Origin: Deltaproteobacteria bacterium HGW-Deltaproteobacteria-15
GTDB lineage: Bacteria; Desulfobacterota; DSM-4660; Desulfatiglandales; HGW-15
DNA length: 64,000 nucleotides
Direction of reading: 5' to 3'
Assembly (NCBI GenBank): GCA_002840535.1
Contig: PHBH01000010.1
Span: 1-64,000 of the forward strand
Made by a program: the position numbers and the translations under genes. Positions within the stretch are counted from its first letter, which is position 1; every line of letters begins with the position of its first letter. A model generated the notes under the pieces. The model worked only from the letters and a program-made list of their open reading frames with translations, did not search any database and was not told the origin of the DNA. Shown piece by piece: positions 16,411 to 24,893 of this stretch.

Positions 16411-17820
16411 CTAACTCACCCCGAAGTACTGCTCCGCGTTCCGATAACAGATGTCCCGGACCATGTTTCCGACCAGGTCGAGATCATCCGGAATCTCCCC
16501 TTTTTCGAGATCGTTTCCAAGTATATTGCAGAGGACGCGCCGGAAATACTCATGTCTCGGGTAGGAAAGGAAGCTCCGCGAGTCGGTTACCATGCCGGTG
16601 AAGCAGCTCAGAAGCCCTGCATTGGAGAGAGAATTGATCTGACTTTCCATTCCATCCTTGTGGTCATTGAACCACCAGGCAGGACCAAACTGAATCTTGC
16701 CGCGAACTGCTCCGTCCTGAAAGCAGCCGATCACCGCTGCGATCAACTCGTTGTCCCTTGGATTCATGGGATAGAGGATAGTCTTTGCAAGCCGTGCGTC
16801 CCTGTCCAGGGTGTCCAGGAATCGAGCAAGCCCGCGGGCCATTTCAAAATCCCCTATGCAGTCGAAACCCGTATCCGGGCCGAGGGAATTCATGCCTCGA
16901 CTGCTGACGTTTCGAAGGGCGCCCAGATGGAATTGCTGGACCCAACCTTTCTCGAAATCCATTCTCGCCAGCTCGATCAGCAACGCCGAGCGGAATTGAT
17001 GGGTCTCATCAGCCGCCGGCGGCCGACCGGCCCTCACCTTCCGGAAAATTGCGTTGACTTCTTTCAAGGTGTAGTCGTGAACATAAGGATGTTCGATGCC
17101 ATGATCTGAAATGCGGCAGCCTTGCTCGTGGAAGAAGCCGTGTCTCCTTTGAAGCGCTTCAACAAGCGAGTCAAAGTCTCCTATGGGTAAATCCGCCGCT
17201 GCTTCGAGTTGATCGACCCAGCCGTTGAACGATTTCGGTGATTCAATCCCAAGCGCCCGGTCCGGCCTGAAGGCGGGGAGGACCCTGACCGGAAAAGACC
17301 GGTCGTTCCGGATAAGAACATGATGCTCCAGGCTGTCGACCGGGTCGTCGGTCGTAAAAACCGCGTTCACATTCATCCGCCGGAGGATGGAGCGGGCGGC
17401 CATGTCGTCAGAATGAAGCATTTCAGAACAGGTCCGGTAGATTTCCTCGGCGGTGGTGGGATTCAGGAGTCTTCCAGTGATGCCGAAGTAGCGCTTCAGC
17501 TCCAGATGGGTCCAGTGGTACAAAGGGTTTCGAAGCGTCCGGGGAACAGTGCCGGCCCATGCCTGAAATTTCTCATAGTCATCCGCATCGCCCGTAATGA
17601 ATCGTTCAGGAACGCCGTTTGTTCTCATGGCTCGCCATTTATAGTGATCGCCGTTCAGCCAGATCCGGGTCAGATTCTCGAACTTTCTGTTTTCGGCGAT
17701 CTCCTGTGCAGGCAAATGGCAGTGATAGTCGAGTATGGGCATGTCACCTGCAAAATCGTGGTAGAGGGCACGGGCCGCCTGGCCATGGAGCAGAAAGTCC
17801 TCTGAAAGAAACGGTTTCAT
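16411..17820 (-). CDS. uxaC: Glucuronate isomerase UxaC
   Basis: 469 residues with clear UxaC signatures: PILDYHCHLPAQEIAENRKF near the N-terminus (metal-binding His pair), GDHYKWRAMR, TTDDPVDSLEHH and the C-terminal YFRRVLCNILG. It converts D-glucuronate to D-fructuronate (and galacturonate to tagaturonate), the first step of hexuronate breakdown in the cytoplasm. Family length is normal. It starts three bases after the LarA-like gene, with its ribosome site (AAAGGAG) inside the end of that gene, so the two are cotranslated. Confidence 0.96.
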   Translation of the reverse strand: MKPFLSEDFLLHGQAARALYHDFAGDMPILDYHCHLPAQEIAENRKFENLTRIWLNGDHYKWRAMRTNGVPERFITGDADDYEKFQAWAGTVPRTLRNPLYHWTHLELKRYFGITGRLLNPTTAEEIYRTCSEMLHSDDMAARSILRRMNVNAVFTTDDPVDSLEHHVLIRNDRSFPVRVLPAFRPDRALGIESPKSFNGWVDQLEAAADLPIGDFDSLVEALQRRHGFFHEQGCRISDHGIEHPYVHDYTLKEVNAIFRKVRAGRPPAADETHQFRSALLIELARMDFEKGWVQQFHLGALRNVSSRGMNSLGPDTGFDCIGDFEMARGLARFLDTLDRDARLAKTILYPMNPRDNELIAAVIGCFQDGAVRGKIQFGPAWWFNDHKDGMESQINSLSNAGLLSCFTGMVTDSRSFLSYPRHEYFRRVLCNILGNDLEKGEIPDDLDLVGNMVRDICYRNAEQYFGVS

Positions 17821-17823
17821 GGT

Positions 17824-19086
17824 TTACTCCTTTTCCACCCTGTAGAGGATCTCGCCGGCATGGTCTACAAAGAGCACTCCTTCATCCTCCCTATCCATGT
17901 AATCAGACAATCGGATAAGGTCCGGATTCATGTATTCCAGATTCACTTTCCTGCAGGTTGCCTCGGGGATGGATGTCGCCAGAACAACCCTGATCCGTGG
18001 CTTCTCCACGCCCCCCTCAACAACACCCGTTCCCCGAACGTGCGTCAGATGTGCGAGCACGCCTCGGGGCACATTCTTGAATTCCTGCATCCTGCAAAGG
18101 AAATAGTCTCTGGTGTGGTATCCTGCCTTCTCGATATCTCTTCCCCAGGTTCTGGAGATCTCACGGATGTGGGGTCCGTAAATTATCAGGGTTCCCTGAT
18201 CGGCTACAACCTGTTCCAGTTTGTACATGACTTTCCCGGCAGTCCAGATTTCGTCGTACATCTCAGGCGCACGCCCTAACACCAGGCGATAAGGTTTCTT
18301 CTTTGTCCTTATATGGATCTTCGAAGAGAGGTCCGCAGCCGCAGACCACGCTTGTTCGATTCCTCCTGCGTAGAATCCTCTCAGGGTGGAGTTCATGTCC
18401 ACAACCATGGCTAGGCAATGAACCGGCACCGGTATGGCCTTCATGGCTCTGTGGATCATGCGACGCACCGGCGTATCTTTTTTGCCGATGACCTCCATGC
18501 ACGTGATCACCGCAGCCAGCCAGTGAGAGAAGTGCAGGAAGTCCCCGCCGGAAATGCCGGGAAAAAAATACTTGGCGCCCCCGGAGAACCCCACCACTTC
18601 ATGGGGAAAAACCGGGCCAAGGACGAGGAGAAGATCGTAATCGAATATCCTCCTGTTGATATCAATACGCACCTCTTCCTTCAAGAGGCCGGACGAAAGT
18701 CGCTCGACTTCCTCCCGGGACAGCGTTCCGATGCAGCGCAAGGTTTCGTCTCGATCCCATTCATGATTGAAAAAGGAGGACTCGCAGAGAGGTTTGGAGC
18801 CGGGATCGATCCCGTAAAGGGAAAGGATTCCTTTATCGGACAAAGGGGTGTGGGTTCCAAGGGCCACCATGAAATCCACCCGGGCGGCGCGGCTTCCGAT
18901 CACCTCCCGGACGAGCCTCACCATCATGGGAAGAGGGCATGTCCTTGTCCCATCGGGGGTCAGAACGAGAACCCGCTTTTCCTCGTAGAGATCGCGTGGA
19001 ACCCCATCACGGAGAATGGATCTCACATCCGCTTCGGAAAGGATTGCATCCGGGCTGCCTTTGGAAATCACCATTTTTTGAACCAC
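17824..19086 (-). CDS. LarA-family nickel-pincer hydroxyacid racemase/epimerase; candidate gluconate/mannonate 2-epimerase
   Basis: 420 residues of the lactate racemase (LarA, DUF2088) superfamily. Residues matching the Lactobacillus LarA active site are present: DGTR at 45-48, His79 in GTHTP, His162 and Lys172 in PHEVVGFSGGAKYFFPG, and His188. The spacings His162-Lys172 (10) and Lys172-His188 (16) equal those of LarA His174-Lys184-His200. Lys172 would carry the nickel-pincer cofactor. By spacing, LarA Lys298 matches Lys285 and Gln295 matches Thr282, so substrate specificity should differ from lactate. D-gluconate 2-epimerases are known in this superfamily (from memory). Translational coupling to uxaC, with a mannonate dehydrogenase and a gluconokinase nearby, points to that activity. 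GTG 19086 and ATG 19074 are both possible starts. Confidence 0.85.
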   Translation of the reverse strand: MVQKMVISKGSPDAILSEADVRSILRDGVPRDLYEEKRVLVLTPDGTRTCPLPMMVRLVREVIGSRAARVDFMVALGTHTPLSDKGILSLYGIDPGSKPLCESSFFNHEWDRDETLRCIGTLSREEVERLSSGLLKEEVRIDINRRIFDYDLLLVLGPVFPHEVVGFSGGAKYFFPGISGGDFLHFSHWLAAVITCMEVIGKKDTPVRRMIHRAMKAIPVPVHCLAMVVDMNSTLRGFYAGGIEQAWSAAADLSSKIHIRTKKKPYRLVLGRAPEMYDEIWTAGKVMYKLEQVVADQGTLIIYGPHIREISRTWGRDIEKAGYHTRDYFLCRMQEFKNVPRGVLAHLTHVRGTGVVEGGVEKPRIRVVLATSIPEATCRKVNLEYMNPDLIRLSDYMDREDEGVLFVDHAGEILYRVEKE

Positions 19087-19137
19087 TCTAAGTTCAAAAG
19101 GGCGTATCTCTTCTCCACTTCACTCATGAGAAAGATC

Positions 19138-19174
19138 TCCTCCCCTTGGGTTAAGGGGAGGACGGGAGGGGTTA
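19138..19174. repeat. TAACCCCTCCCG dispersed repeat, half copy
   Basis: One perfect hairpin (CTCCCCTTGGGTTAAGGGGAG) followed by GACGGGAGGGGTTA. On the minus strand this equals the left half of the elements at 38321-38412 and 44487-44615. It lies between the Gfo/Idh/MocA gene and the LarA gene. Confidence 0.75.
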
Positions 19175-19201
19175 CGTCTCCCTGTCATTGTTTACTGCAT
19201 C

Positions 19202-20398
19202 TCATCCAAGCTCCGGATCCAGAGGGACTTTCACCTCTTCGCCCTTCCGTTCCGCGGAGAGGTACGCGGCATAGAGAACGGACACGGAATCGCTCGCAGC
19301 CAACATTCCGGACTTGGGCTCCCTCTCTCCGGCAATCGATTCCATGAAATCCTGGATCTCCTGAGGGTAGCCGAACATGAAATTCTCGTCAGGCGCAGGG
19401 TTGGACCAGCCCTGTTTGGTCCCGATTTTTTCCATGACGTAGACGTCTGCGAGTTGCTCTTCTTTTGGGTTGTAGTGTTCGATCGCATTGCTGGGGCTCA
19501 TGTTGCAGCGGGTCCTGTGATTATTCGCAAAAATTTCCAGCCAGTTGTGAACTCCCCCCATGACGAGCTCGGATGCAAACACGTCCGCCACCATCCCGTC
19601 TTCGAAGAGAAGGTGAATCTGGCAGTAATCCTCGATGTCTCTGTAGTCGGTTCTGAGAAATCCTTTGTCCATAAACCGTGGATTGCGGGTGATCTCGTGC
19701 GTCCTGGCACTTACACTCCGGGGCCGGATCGGATTTCCATAAAGGGTCATGCCCTCGACCTGTTTCAGATAGAGAATGGCGGTGAGCGGGTGGCAGCTCT
19801 TTCCAACGACCGATCCTCCGCCGGAGAGTTTCCAGATCCCGTAAGCAGGAGAGGGGCTGCCGGAGTGCGACTGGTCTCCCAAAGCCCAGAGGATTTGTCC
19901 TTTCCCTTTTGAAAGGATCTCGGCCTCCTTTTGTACTGCAGGGGCGTAGATCCAGTTTTCAGCATAGCAGAGCCTTTTGTTGCTCTTCAGCGCGGCTGCA
20001 ATCACGCGGCGCGCACTGGCGACCGCCTCTTCCATCATAATTGTCTTGGGATGGAGATTCCCCTGAAATGTATCGTCGCCGGCGGGGCCGTAATATCCTG
20101 TGAAGGGCTTTTCAACGATAACATGCTTTCCGGCTTCGAAGGCGGCAATGGAGACCGGTTCGTGTGCATACCCGGGCGTGCAATTGTCAATGACGTCCAC
20201 TTCGGGAAGCATTTCGGAAAGAGTGTCGAATTGTCGGATGTTTCTCCTGCCGGCGAAATCCCTGCATTGATCCATATCCAGTGCGGTTATGCCGACTACC
20301 CTGACAGGAACTCCGGTCACCCTCAAATACGCGGCGTAATGAAAAACCGCAGCATTGCCGCTCCCCACAATGCCCACACGAATCGCTTTGTCCATCAT
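19202..20398 (-). CDS. Gfo/Idh/MocA-family oxidoreductase
   Basis: 398 residues. The N-terminal Rossmann domain (VGIVGSGNAAVFHYAAYL) is followed by the family signature GKHVIVEKPFTG, and then the two-layer C-terminal domain. Such enzymes oxidise or reduce sugars, inositols or sugar derivatives with NAD(P). As the first gene of the hexuronate cluster it may feed in a glucuronide or aldose. Start codons at 20398 and 20395 both follow a strong GGAGGGGAG site. The specific substrate cannot be named. Confidence 0.88.
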   Translation of the reverse strand: MMDKAIRVGIVGSGNAAVFHYAAYLRVTGVPVRVVGITALDMDQCRDFAGRRNIRQFDTLSEMLPEVDVIDNCTPGYAHEPVSIAAFEAGKHVIVEKPFTGYYGPAGDDTFQGNLHPKTIMMEEAVASARRVIAAALKSNKRLCYAENWIYAPAVQKEAEILSKGKGQILWALGDQSHSGSPSPAYGIWKLSGGGSVVGKSCHPLTAILYLKQVEGMTLYGNPIRPRSVSARTHEITRNPRFMDKGFLRTDYRDIEDYCQIHLLFEDGMVADVFASELVMGGVHNWLEIFANNHRTRCNMSPSNAIEHYNPKEEQLADVYVMEKIGTKQGWSNPAPDENFMFGYPQEIQDFMESIAGEREPKSGMLAASDSVSVLYAAYLSAERKGEEVKVPLDPELG

Positions 20399-20599
20399 CT
20401 CCCCTCCGGCGGCCAGTGTACTGCGACAGAAGTCTTTTTACCTATTTCGTGACACTGCGGTCGGCCCAGGGACGACCGCCCAGAGAATGTAAAGAAGCGT
20501 TGGACGCACTGCACATCTACGACTGATCTAACGCGATTGGTAAAGAAACTCGGGGGAAATGTCAAGCAGTTTGAGTTCTGTTTTGAAGTCACAATTGAA

Positions 20600-20628
20600 T
20601 TGACAACGAATTTTCATCATGTTAGACA
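20600..20628 (+). promoter_or_regulatory. Candidate promoter of the FadR-type regulator
   Basis: An exact TTGACA at 20600-20605 is followed after 17 bases by TAGACA at 20623-20628, a weak -10 (three of six). Placement 90 bases before the chosen ATG fits a leader containing the operator. Confidence 0.4.
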
Positions 20629-20629
20629 A

Positions 20630-20660
20630 AATGGACGAGTGGTCCGTCCATTCGTCCATT
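20630..20660. promoter_or_regulatory. Operator-like inverted and direct repeat (AATGGAC / GTCCATT)
   Basis: AATGGAC (20630-20636) and GTCCATT (20646-20652) form a perfect 7-bp inverted repeat around nine bases, and GTCCATT recurs directly at 20654-20660. Within the spacer GGAC-N5-GTCC is also palindromic. It lies at the expected transcription start of the FadR-type gene, suggesting autorepression. Confidence 0.5.
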
Positions 20661-20714
20661 CCACCCTATGCTCTCTCTTCCCGTCGGAAGCGGGGGATTG
20701 AGGCGGTCGGAAAA

Positions 20715-21452
20715 ATGAAGCAATTAGGCAATCAAAAGAAGCTCTTTTCAACCGTGACATCCAGAAAGATCCCCGATGTCCTGTACAAACAGCTTGTTTC
20801 CCTCATCACCAGCGGAAGGATAGAACCCGGCGAGAAACTTCCTTCCGAGAGGGATATGGCTCTGGAACTGGGGATCAGCAGGCAGTCCATCCGGGAGGCG
20901 ATATACAGGGCAAAGGCAGCAGGTCTCATCGAGGTGAGACAGGGAGGAGGAACTTTTGTAATCTCTTCCCTGAGAGGAAACTTGAAACCTCCCCTTTCGA
21001 TCCTGCTGGAGGAGCAGGCGGAGAAGATTTTCGAATTTCTGGAGATCCGCCGGTTGATCGAAGCCTGGTGTGCGGAGAAGGCGGCCAAGGCGGCGAACGG
21101 CGCCGACATCAAAAGAATGCAATCCATTCTCCGTAAAATGGAAAAGGGGAAACCGACCACACAGGTGTGGGAAAAGGCGGACCTGGATTTCCATTCTTCC
21201 GTAGCAGCGGCCACTCACAATGTGATTGCGATGCATATCATGGAGGGACTCAAGGAGAGCTTCCACAGTTATTTCAGGGTCAAGAAGTTCACCACCCGGA
21301 CGGAGAGAAAAGATCTGCTCCTGAAACAGCATAAGTCCATCTATGAGGCGATCAGAGTGAGAAACGCTCGGGAGGCAAGAAAAAAGGCACTCGATCACCT
21401 GGATTATGTGGAGGAGATGATCAACGAAAATCTTGGAAGATCGGCTGACTAG
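20715..21452 (+). CDS. FadR-subfamily GntR regulator with FCD domain (UxuR/ExuR-like role)
   Basis: 245 residues from the ATG at 20715. The frame extends to 20619, but those extra residues are encoded by the operator-like repeats. The GntR winged helix reads SGRIEPGEKLPSERDMALEL, then ISRQSIREAIYRAKAAGLIE. An all-helical FCD domain follows, with the usual acidic/His residues for a metal-bound ligand (DLDFHSSVAAATHN). Hexuronate regulators ExuR and UxuR belong to this subfamily. It lies between the divergent hexuronate catabolic cluster and a TTT transporter operon, so it probably controls both in response to a sugar acid. Confidence 0.9.
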   Translation: MKQLGNQKKLFSTVTSRKIPDVLYKQLVSLITSGRIEPGEKLPSERDMALELGISRQSIREAIYRAKAAGLIEVRQGGGTFVISSLRGNLKPPLSILLEEQAEKIFEFLEIRRLIEAWCAEKAAKAANGADIKRMQSILRKMEKGKPTTQVWEKADLDFHSSVAAATHNVIAMHIMEGLKESFHSYFRVKKFTTRTERKDLLLKQHKSIYEAIRVRNAREARKKALDHLDYVEEMINENLGRSAD

Positions 21453-21575
21453 TGCGTCACATCCCGGCGATCATTGAAATAGAAACACCGGGACATGTCC
21501 ACCCGTATTCCCCCTCTTCGGCGGGAGGGGTTTAGGTGAAGGGGCCTGAGACACGACACAGGGAGGAGCAAGGCT

Positions 21576-22040
21576 GTGAACAAGAGCGAGGCATCCGGCG
21601 GATTTCTGGTATTCCTGTTCGGAGCAGTCACAGCGTACCTGTCACTGAAAATGCCGATCGGCAATTTCAGGGCGGCCGGTCCAGGGTTGTTCCCTTTGTG
21701 TCTGGGTGCGCTTCTCATGATTCTGTCCTTCATCTTCGTAGTGAAAACCTTCATGGGGGCCGAGGCCAAAGGGAAAACGGACACGCGCCCGGTCGTGGCG
21801 GCGGCATCGGTAGCACGCGTGGCCTCATTTATGGGCGCTATAGTTCTCACGATTCTCCTCTTGCAGCCACTTGGCTATCCTTTGTCTTCATTCCTCCTGC
21901 TTTTTTTCCTGCTGCGGATTCTCGGGGTCAAATCATGGTATCGCAACGTCCTCATCTCCTTTTCCGCGGCATTTGTTTGCTATCTCCTATTTGTTCAGTG
22001 GTTGAAAATCCCGCTTCCAAAGGGATGGATCGGGCTGTAA
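21576..22040 (+). CDS. tctB: Tripartite tricarboxylate transporter small subunit TctB
   Basis: 154 residues with four hydrophobic segments and the TctB opening pattern (GGFLVFLFGAVTAYLSLKMP, then AAGPGLFPLCLGALLM). It is the small membrane subunit of a TTT importer. The start is GTG, behind GGAGGAGCAAGG. The gap to tctA is 315 bases, unusually long for this operon, and filled with dispersed repeats. Confidence 0.9.
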   Translation: MNKSEASGGFLVFLFGAVTAYLSLKMPIGNFRAAGPGLFPLCLGALLMILSFIFVVKTFMGAEAKGKTDTRPVVAAASVARVASFMGAIVLTILLLQPLGYPLSSFLLLFFLLRILGVKSWYRNVLISFSAAFVCYLLFVQWLKIPLPKGWIGL

Positions 22041-22054
22041 CCGGAGAAACAGTG

Positions 22055-22213
22055 AACCGCAGAATATCGAATATCGAACACCGAATTTCGAAGTGTGATA
22101 AAGAGAATTTTTTCTTCCATACTTCTGCGGTTGGGAGTTGGACATTCTGCGGTTGGACATTCCGCCGAAGGCGAGCGTCCAATGTCGATCGGAAGACACA
22201 ACAACCGCAGAAC
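22055..22213. repeat. CCGCAGAATATCGAA / GGACATTCTGCGG dispersed repeat, copy 1
   Basis: AACCGCAGAAT (22055-22065) and ATTCTGCGGTT (22144-22154) are perfect 11-bp inverted arms; further ATATCGAA and CTGCGGTTGG units lie around them. The unit GGACATTCTGCGGTT recurs at 40729-40743 and CCGCAGAATATCGAA near 29840. Confidence 0.75.
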
Positions 22214-22229
22214 GCTTTTCACCATCTCG

Positions 22230-22299
22230 TGTAGGATCGAACTCCTGCTCGCGATGCCATCTCGGAGAAGGAATCGCAAACCGGGAGGTTGCTCCTACC
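22230..22299. repeat. TGTAGGAGC dispersed palindromic repeat, copy B (inverted)
   Basis: Its reverse complement (GGTAGGAGCAACCTCCCGG at one end, GATCCTACA at the other) aligns along its whole length with copy A at 3828-3898. Confidence 0.7.
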
Positions 22300-22355
22300 G
22301 ATACGAAGGATGCGTGCTCGTGAAGAACCGCACAATGTGCAGGGGATAGCGCGCC

Positions 22356-23894
22356 ATGCTCGAGTCGCTGCAGCTTCTCATCGAAGGTTTCGGTACCGCC
22401 ACGACCGTTTACAATCTCTCCTATTGCCTGATTGGCGCGATTGTGGGCACCCTGATCGGGGTTCTTCCCGGCATCGGACCCATTGCAGGAATTGCGCTTC
22501 TCATCCCCGCCACCTTCAGCCTCAATCCCACTTCCGCCATCATCATGCTTGCAGGGATCTACTACGGCGCCATGTATGGGGGGTCCACGACCTCCATTCT
22601 CCTGAACGTGCCCGGAGAAACGGCTTCCGTCATTACCTGTATAGACGGGTATCAGATGGCACAGAAGGGAAGGGCGGGTCCGGCGCTCGCAATCTGTGCG
22701 ATCGGCTCCTTCATTGCAGGCACGCTTGGACTTTTCGGACTTGCGTTCCTGGCTCCGCCTCTGGCCGAGGCGGCGCTTGCCTTCGGCCCCCCCGAGTTCT
22801 TCTCTCTCATGATCTTCGGTTTTATTGTCTTGAGCAATGTCACAGGGACTTCACTGGTCAAGTCCCTGATGATGGCATTGGTCGGACTGATCATCGGCAC
22901 GATAGGGATGGATCCGGTCACCGGCGTGGCGCGCTTCACATTCCAATCCATGGCCCTCCTTGGCGGAACGGAGTTCGTTGCCGTGGCCATCGGCCTTTTC
23001 GGAATCGGTGAGGTGCTTCTCAATGTGGAGAAATCGCCGGAATCCCTGGAGGGACGAGTGCTCGTACCCCGGTTCAAGGATCTCTACCCCAGTCTCCAGG
23101 ACCTGAAAAAATCGATCAAGTCCATTCTCCGAGGCGCCGGCCTGGGGTTTGGAGTTGGTCTCGTCCCGGGTCCTGCGCCGGTTATCGCCACCTATTCCTC
23201 TTACATGATTGAAAGACGGCTTTCCGATCACCCCGAGGAATTCGGCAATGGGGCGATCGAGGGAGTTGCCGGTCCGGAATCGGCCAACAACGCGGCATGT
23301 CAATCCGCCTTCATCCCCCTTTTCGTGCTCGGGATCCCTTTTGCCCCTCCGACCGCCATTCTTCTGGGCGCCCTTCTTATCCACGGCGTGACGCCGGGCC
23401 CCATGCTGATCTCGGATCACCCGGAGCTCTTCTGGGGGGTCATTGCGAGCATGTACATCGGGAATTTCATTCTCCTTCTGCTCAATCTGCCGTTTGTACC
23501 TTTGTTCGCGAACATTCTGAGAGTTCCCAAGAAGATTCTCCTTCCTCTCGTCATCCTCTTCTGCCTCACCGGAATGTATACGGTGAACAACTCGATCTTC
23601 GATATCTGGATGATGCTGCTTTTCGGAGCATTGGGATTCCTCATGCGAAAATGGGGTTATGACGGTGCGCCCCTCCTTCTTGCCCTGGTGCTGGGACCGA
23701 AAATGGAAGTTGCGTTTCGTCAATCCCTGATGATTTCCCGCGGTGATTTCACCGTCTTCATTCAGCGGCCGATTTCCATGGTATTCCTCATTGCCACCCT
23801 GCTTTTCCTGCTCTTCCCCCTGGTCGTTACTCTCTGGAAAAACAAACGGAAAGGAGGTCAGCCCGACAGGTCGAATGTGCGAATCAGAAAATGA
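22356..23894 (+). CDS. tctA: Tripartite tricarboxylate transporter large subunit TctA
   Basis: 512 residues, about twelve transmembrane segments, with TctA family motifs GTLIGVLPGIGPIAGIALL, YGAMYGGSTTSILLNVPGE and EGVAGPESANNAACQSAFIP. It is the channel subunit that takes up a carboxylate delivered by TctC. Its end overlaps the frame of the next gene, whose true start is 29 bases further on. The ribosome site is weak, perhaps because the upstream repeats have moved it away from tctB. Confidence 0.95.
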   Translation: MLESLQLLIEGFGTATTVYNLSYCLIGAIVGTLIGVLPGIGPIAGIALLIPATFSLNPTSAIIMLAGIYYGAMYGGSTTSILLNVPGETASVITCIDGYQMAQKGRAGPALAICAIGSFIAGTLGLFGLAFLAPPLAEAALAFGPPEFFSLMIFGFIVLSNVTGTSLVKSLMMALVGLIIGTIGMDPVTGVARFTFQSMALLGGTEFVAVAIGLFGIGEVLLNVEKSPESLEGRVLVPRFKDLYPSLQDLKKSIKSILRGAGLGFGVGLVPGPAPVIATYSSYMIERRLSDHPEEFGNGAIEGVAGPESANNAACQSAFIPLFVLGIPFAPPTAILLGALLIHGVTPGPMLISDHPELFWGVIASMYIGNFILLLLNLPFVPLFANILRVPKKILLPLVILFCLTGMYTVNNSIFDIWMMLLFGALGFLMRKWGYDGAPLLLALVLGPKMEVAFRQSLMISRGDFTVFIQRPISMVFLIATLLFLLFPLVVTLWKNKRKGGQPDRSNVRIRK

Positions 23895-23923
23895 AACCAC
23901 AGCTTCAGAAAGGAGGTCTTCAA

Positions 23924-24871
23924 ATGATTACAAAGATAGGGATCATCCTGGTCATGCTTTTCTTCGTAACAACGGTACCCATTCAGGCTGCGGGATTTCC
24001 GGAAAAAGAAGTGCAGATCATTATTCCGTGGGCGGCTGGCGGTGCGACTGACCTCATCTTTCGCGCTCTTGCCACGACAACGGGAAAGCACCTTGGAAAG
24101 GCCGTGATCATTGTAAACAAGCCCGGTGGAGGCGGTGCTGTAGGTTACACGGAGGGCATGAAGGCTGCACCGGACGGCTATACCCTTACGTCGGCGGTTA
24201 CTCCTCTCACCATCCTTCCTCATCAGGTTTCCACAACATTTACCTACAAGAACTTCGATGCCATCATCAATGTCGTAGACGATCCATCCATGTTCCTGGT
24301 GAGATCGGATGCGGCCTGGAAGAGTTTCAAAGATTTTCTCGAATACGCCAGGAAGAATCCGGATACCGTTACGGTCGGAAACTCGGGGGCCGGAGGCGGG
24401 GTCCATCTGGTTGCCCTGGCCTTTGAGCACGCGGCAGGGGCCAAGTTCAATCACATCCCCTTTTCGGGAGGGGGCCCCTCTGTGACAGCCCTCCTCGGAG
24501 GTCACGTGAATGCCGTTTCCGTATCCCCGCCCGAAGGGATAAGCCATGTTCAGGCCGGCAAGCTCCGGATCATCGCCCTGTTTGCAGATAAAAGGTTCTC
24601 CATGTTTCCCGATGTGCCTACTGTGAAAGAGCAGGGGGTCAATTTCGCCATGGGAATGTGGCGCGGCCTGATTGCGCCGAAGGGGACTCCTCCGGATGTG
24701 ATCAAGAAGCTGCATGATGGTTTCAAGAAGGGCATGGAGGATCCTGCATTCGCCCAAAAGGCAAAGGACATGGCTGTCAATGTCTCCTATCAGGGTCCGG
24801 CTGATTTCGGCGAACGGATTGCACACGATCATGAATTCTTCGGTAAACTGGTCAAAGAGATCAAGAAGTGA
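23924..24871 (+). CDS. tctC: TctC/Bug-family extracytoplasmic solute receptor
   Basis: 315 residues from the ATG at 23924, which has AAAGGAGG seven bases upstream; an upstream in-frame ATG at 23891 would spoil the signal peptide. The mature protein begins near FPEKEVQIIIPWAAGGATD, the standard Bug opening, with GGGGAVGYTEGMKAAPDGYTL and SVTALLGGHVNAV further on. It binds the carboxylate in the periplasm for TctAB. Neighbourhood suggests a sugar acid or related hydroxyacid. Confidence 0.93.
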   Translation: MITKIGIILVMLFFVTTVPIQAAGFPEKEVQIIIPWAAGGATDLIFRALATTTGKHLGKAVIIVNKPGGGGAVGYTEGMKAAPDGYTLTSAVTPLTILPHQVSTTFTYKNFDAIINVVDDPSMFLVRSDAAWKSFKDFLEYARKNPDTVTVGNSGAGGGVHLVALAFEHAAGAKFNHIPFSGGGPSVTALLGGHVNAVSVSPPEGISHVQAGKLRIIALFADKRFSMFPDVPTVKEQGVNFAMGMWRGLIAPKGTPPDVIKKLHDGFKKGMEDPAFAQKAKDMAVNVSYQGPADFGERIAHDHEFFGKLVKEIKK

Positions 24872-24893
24872 TTGCGGGAGAAAGGAGGTAGCT

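Larger units (their letters stand above)
20399..20714. other. Divergent regulatory region, hexuronate cluster / FadR regulator
   Basis: About 315 bases without a gene once the FadR start is placed at 20715. It contains the promoter at 20600-20628 and the operator-like repeats at 20630-20660 on the regulator side. I see no clear promoter for the minus-strand cluster. Confidence 0.6.
22041..22355. other. Repeat-filled gap between tctB and tctA
   Basis: No gene is seen in 315 bases. It holds the CCGCAGAAT/ATTCTGCGGTT repeat (22055-22213) and copy B of the TGTAGGAGC repeat (22230-22299). The insertions separate two genes that are normally adjacent or overlapping. Confidence 0.7.

Noticed and set aside
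22851..23900. 349-residue minus-strand frame opposite tctA
   Set aside because: Low-complexity charged product opposite a strongly conserved membrane protein; shadow frame.
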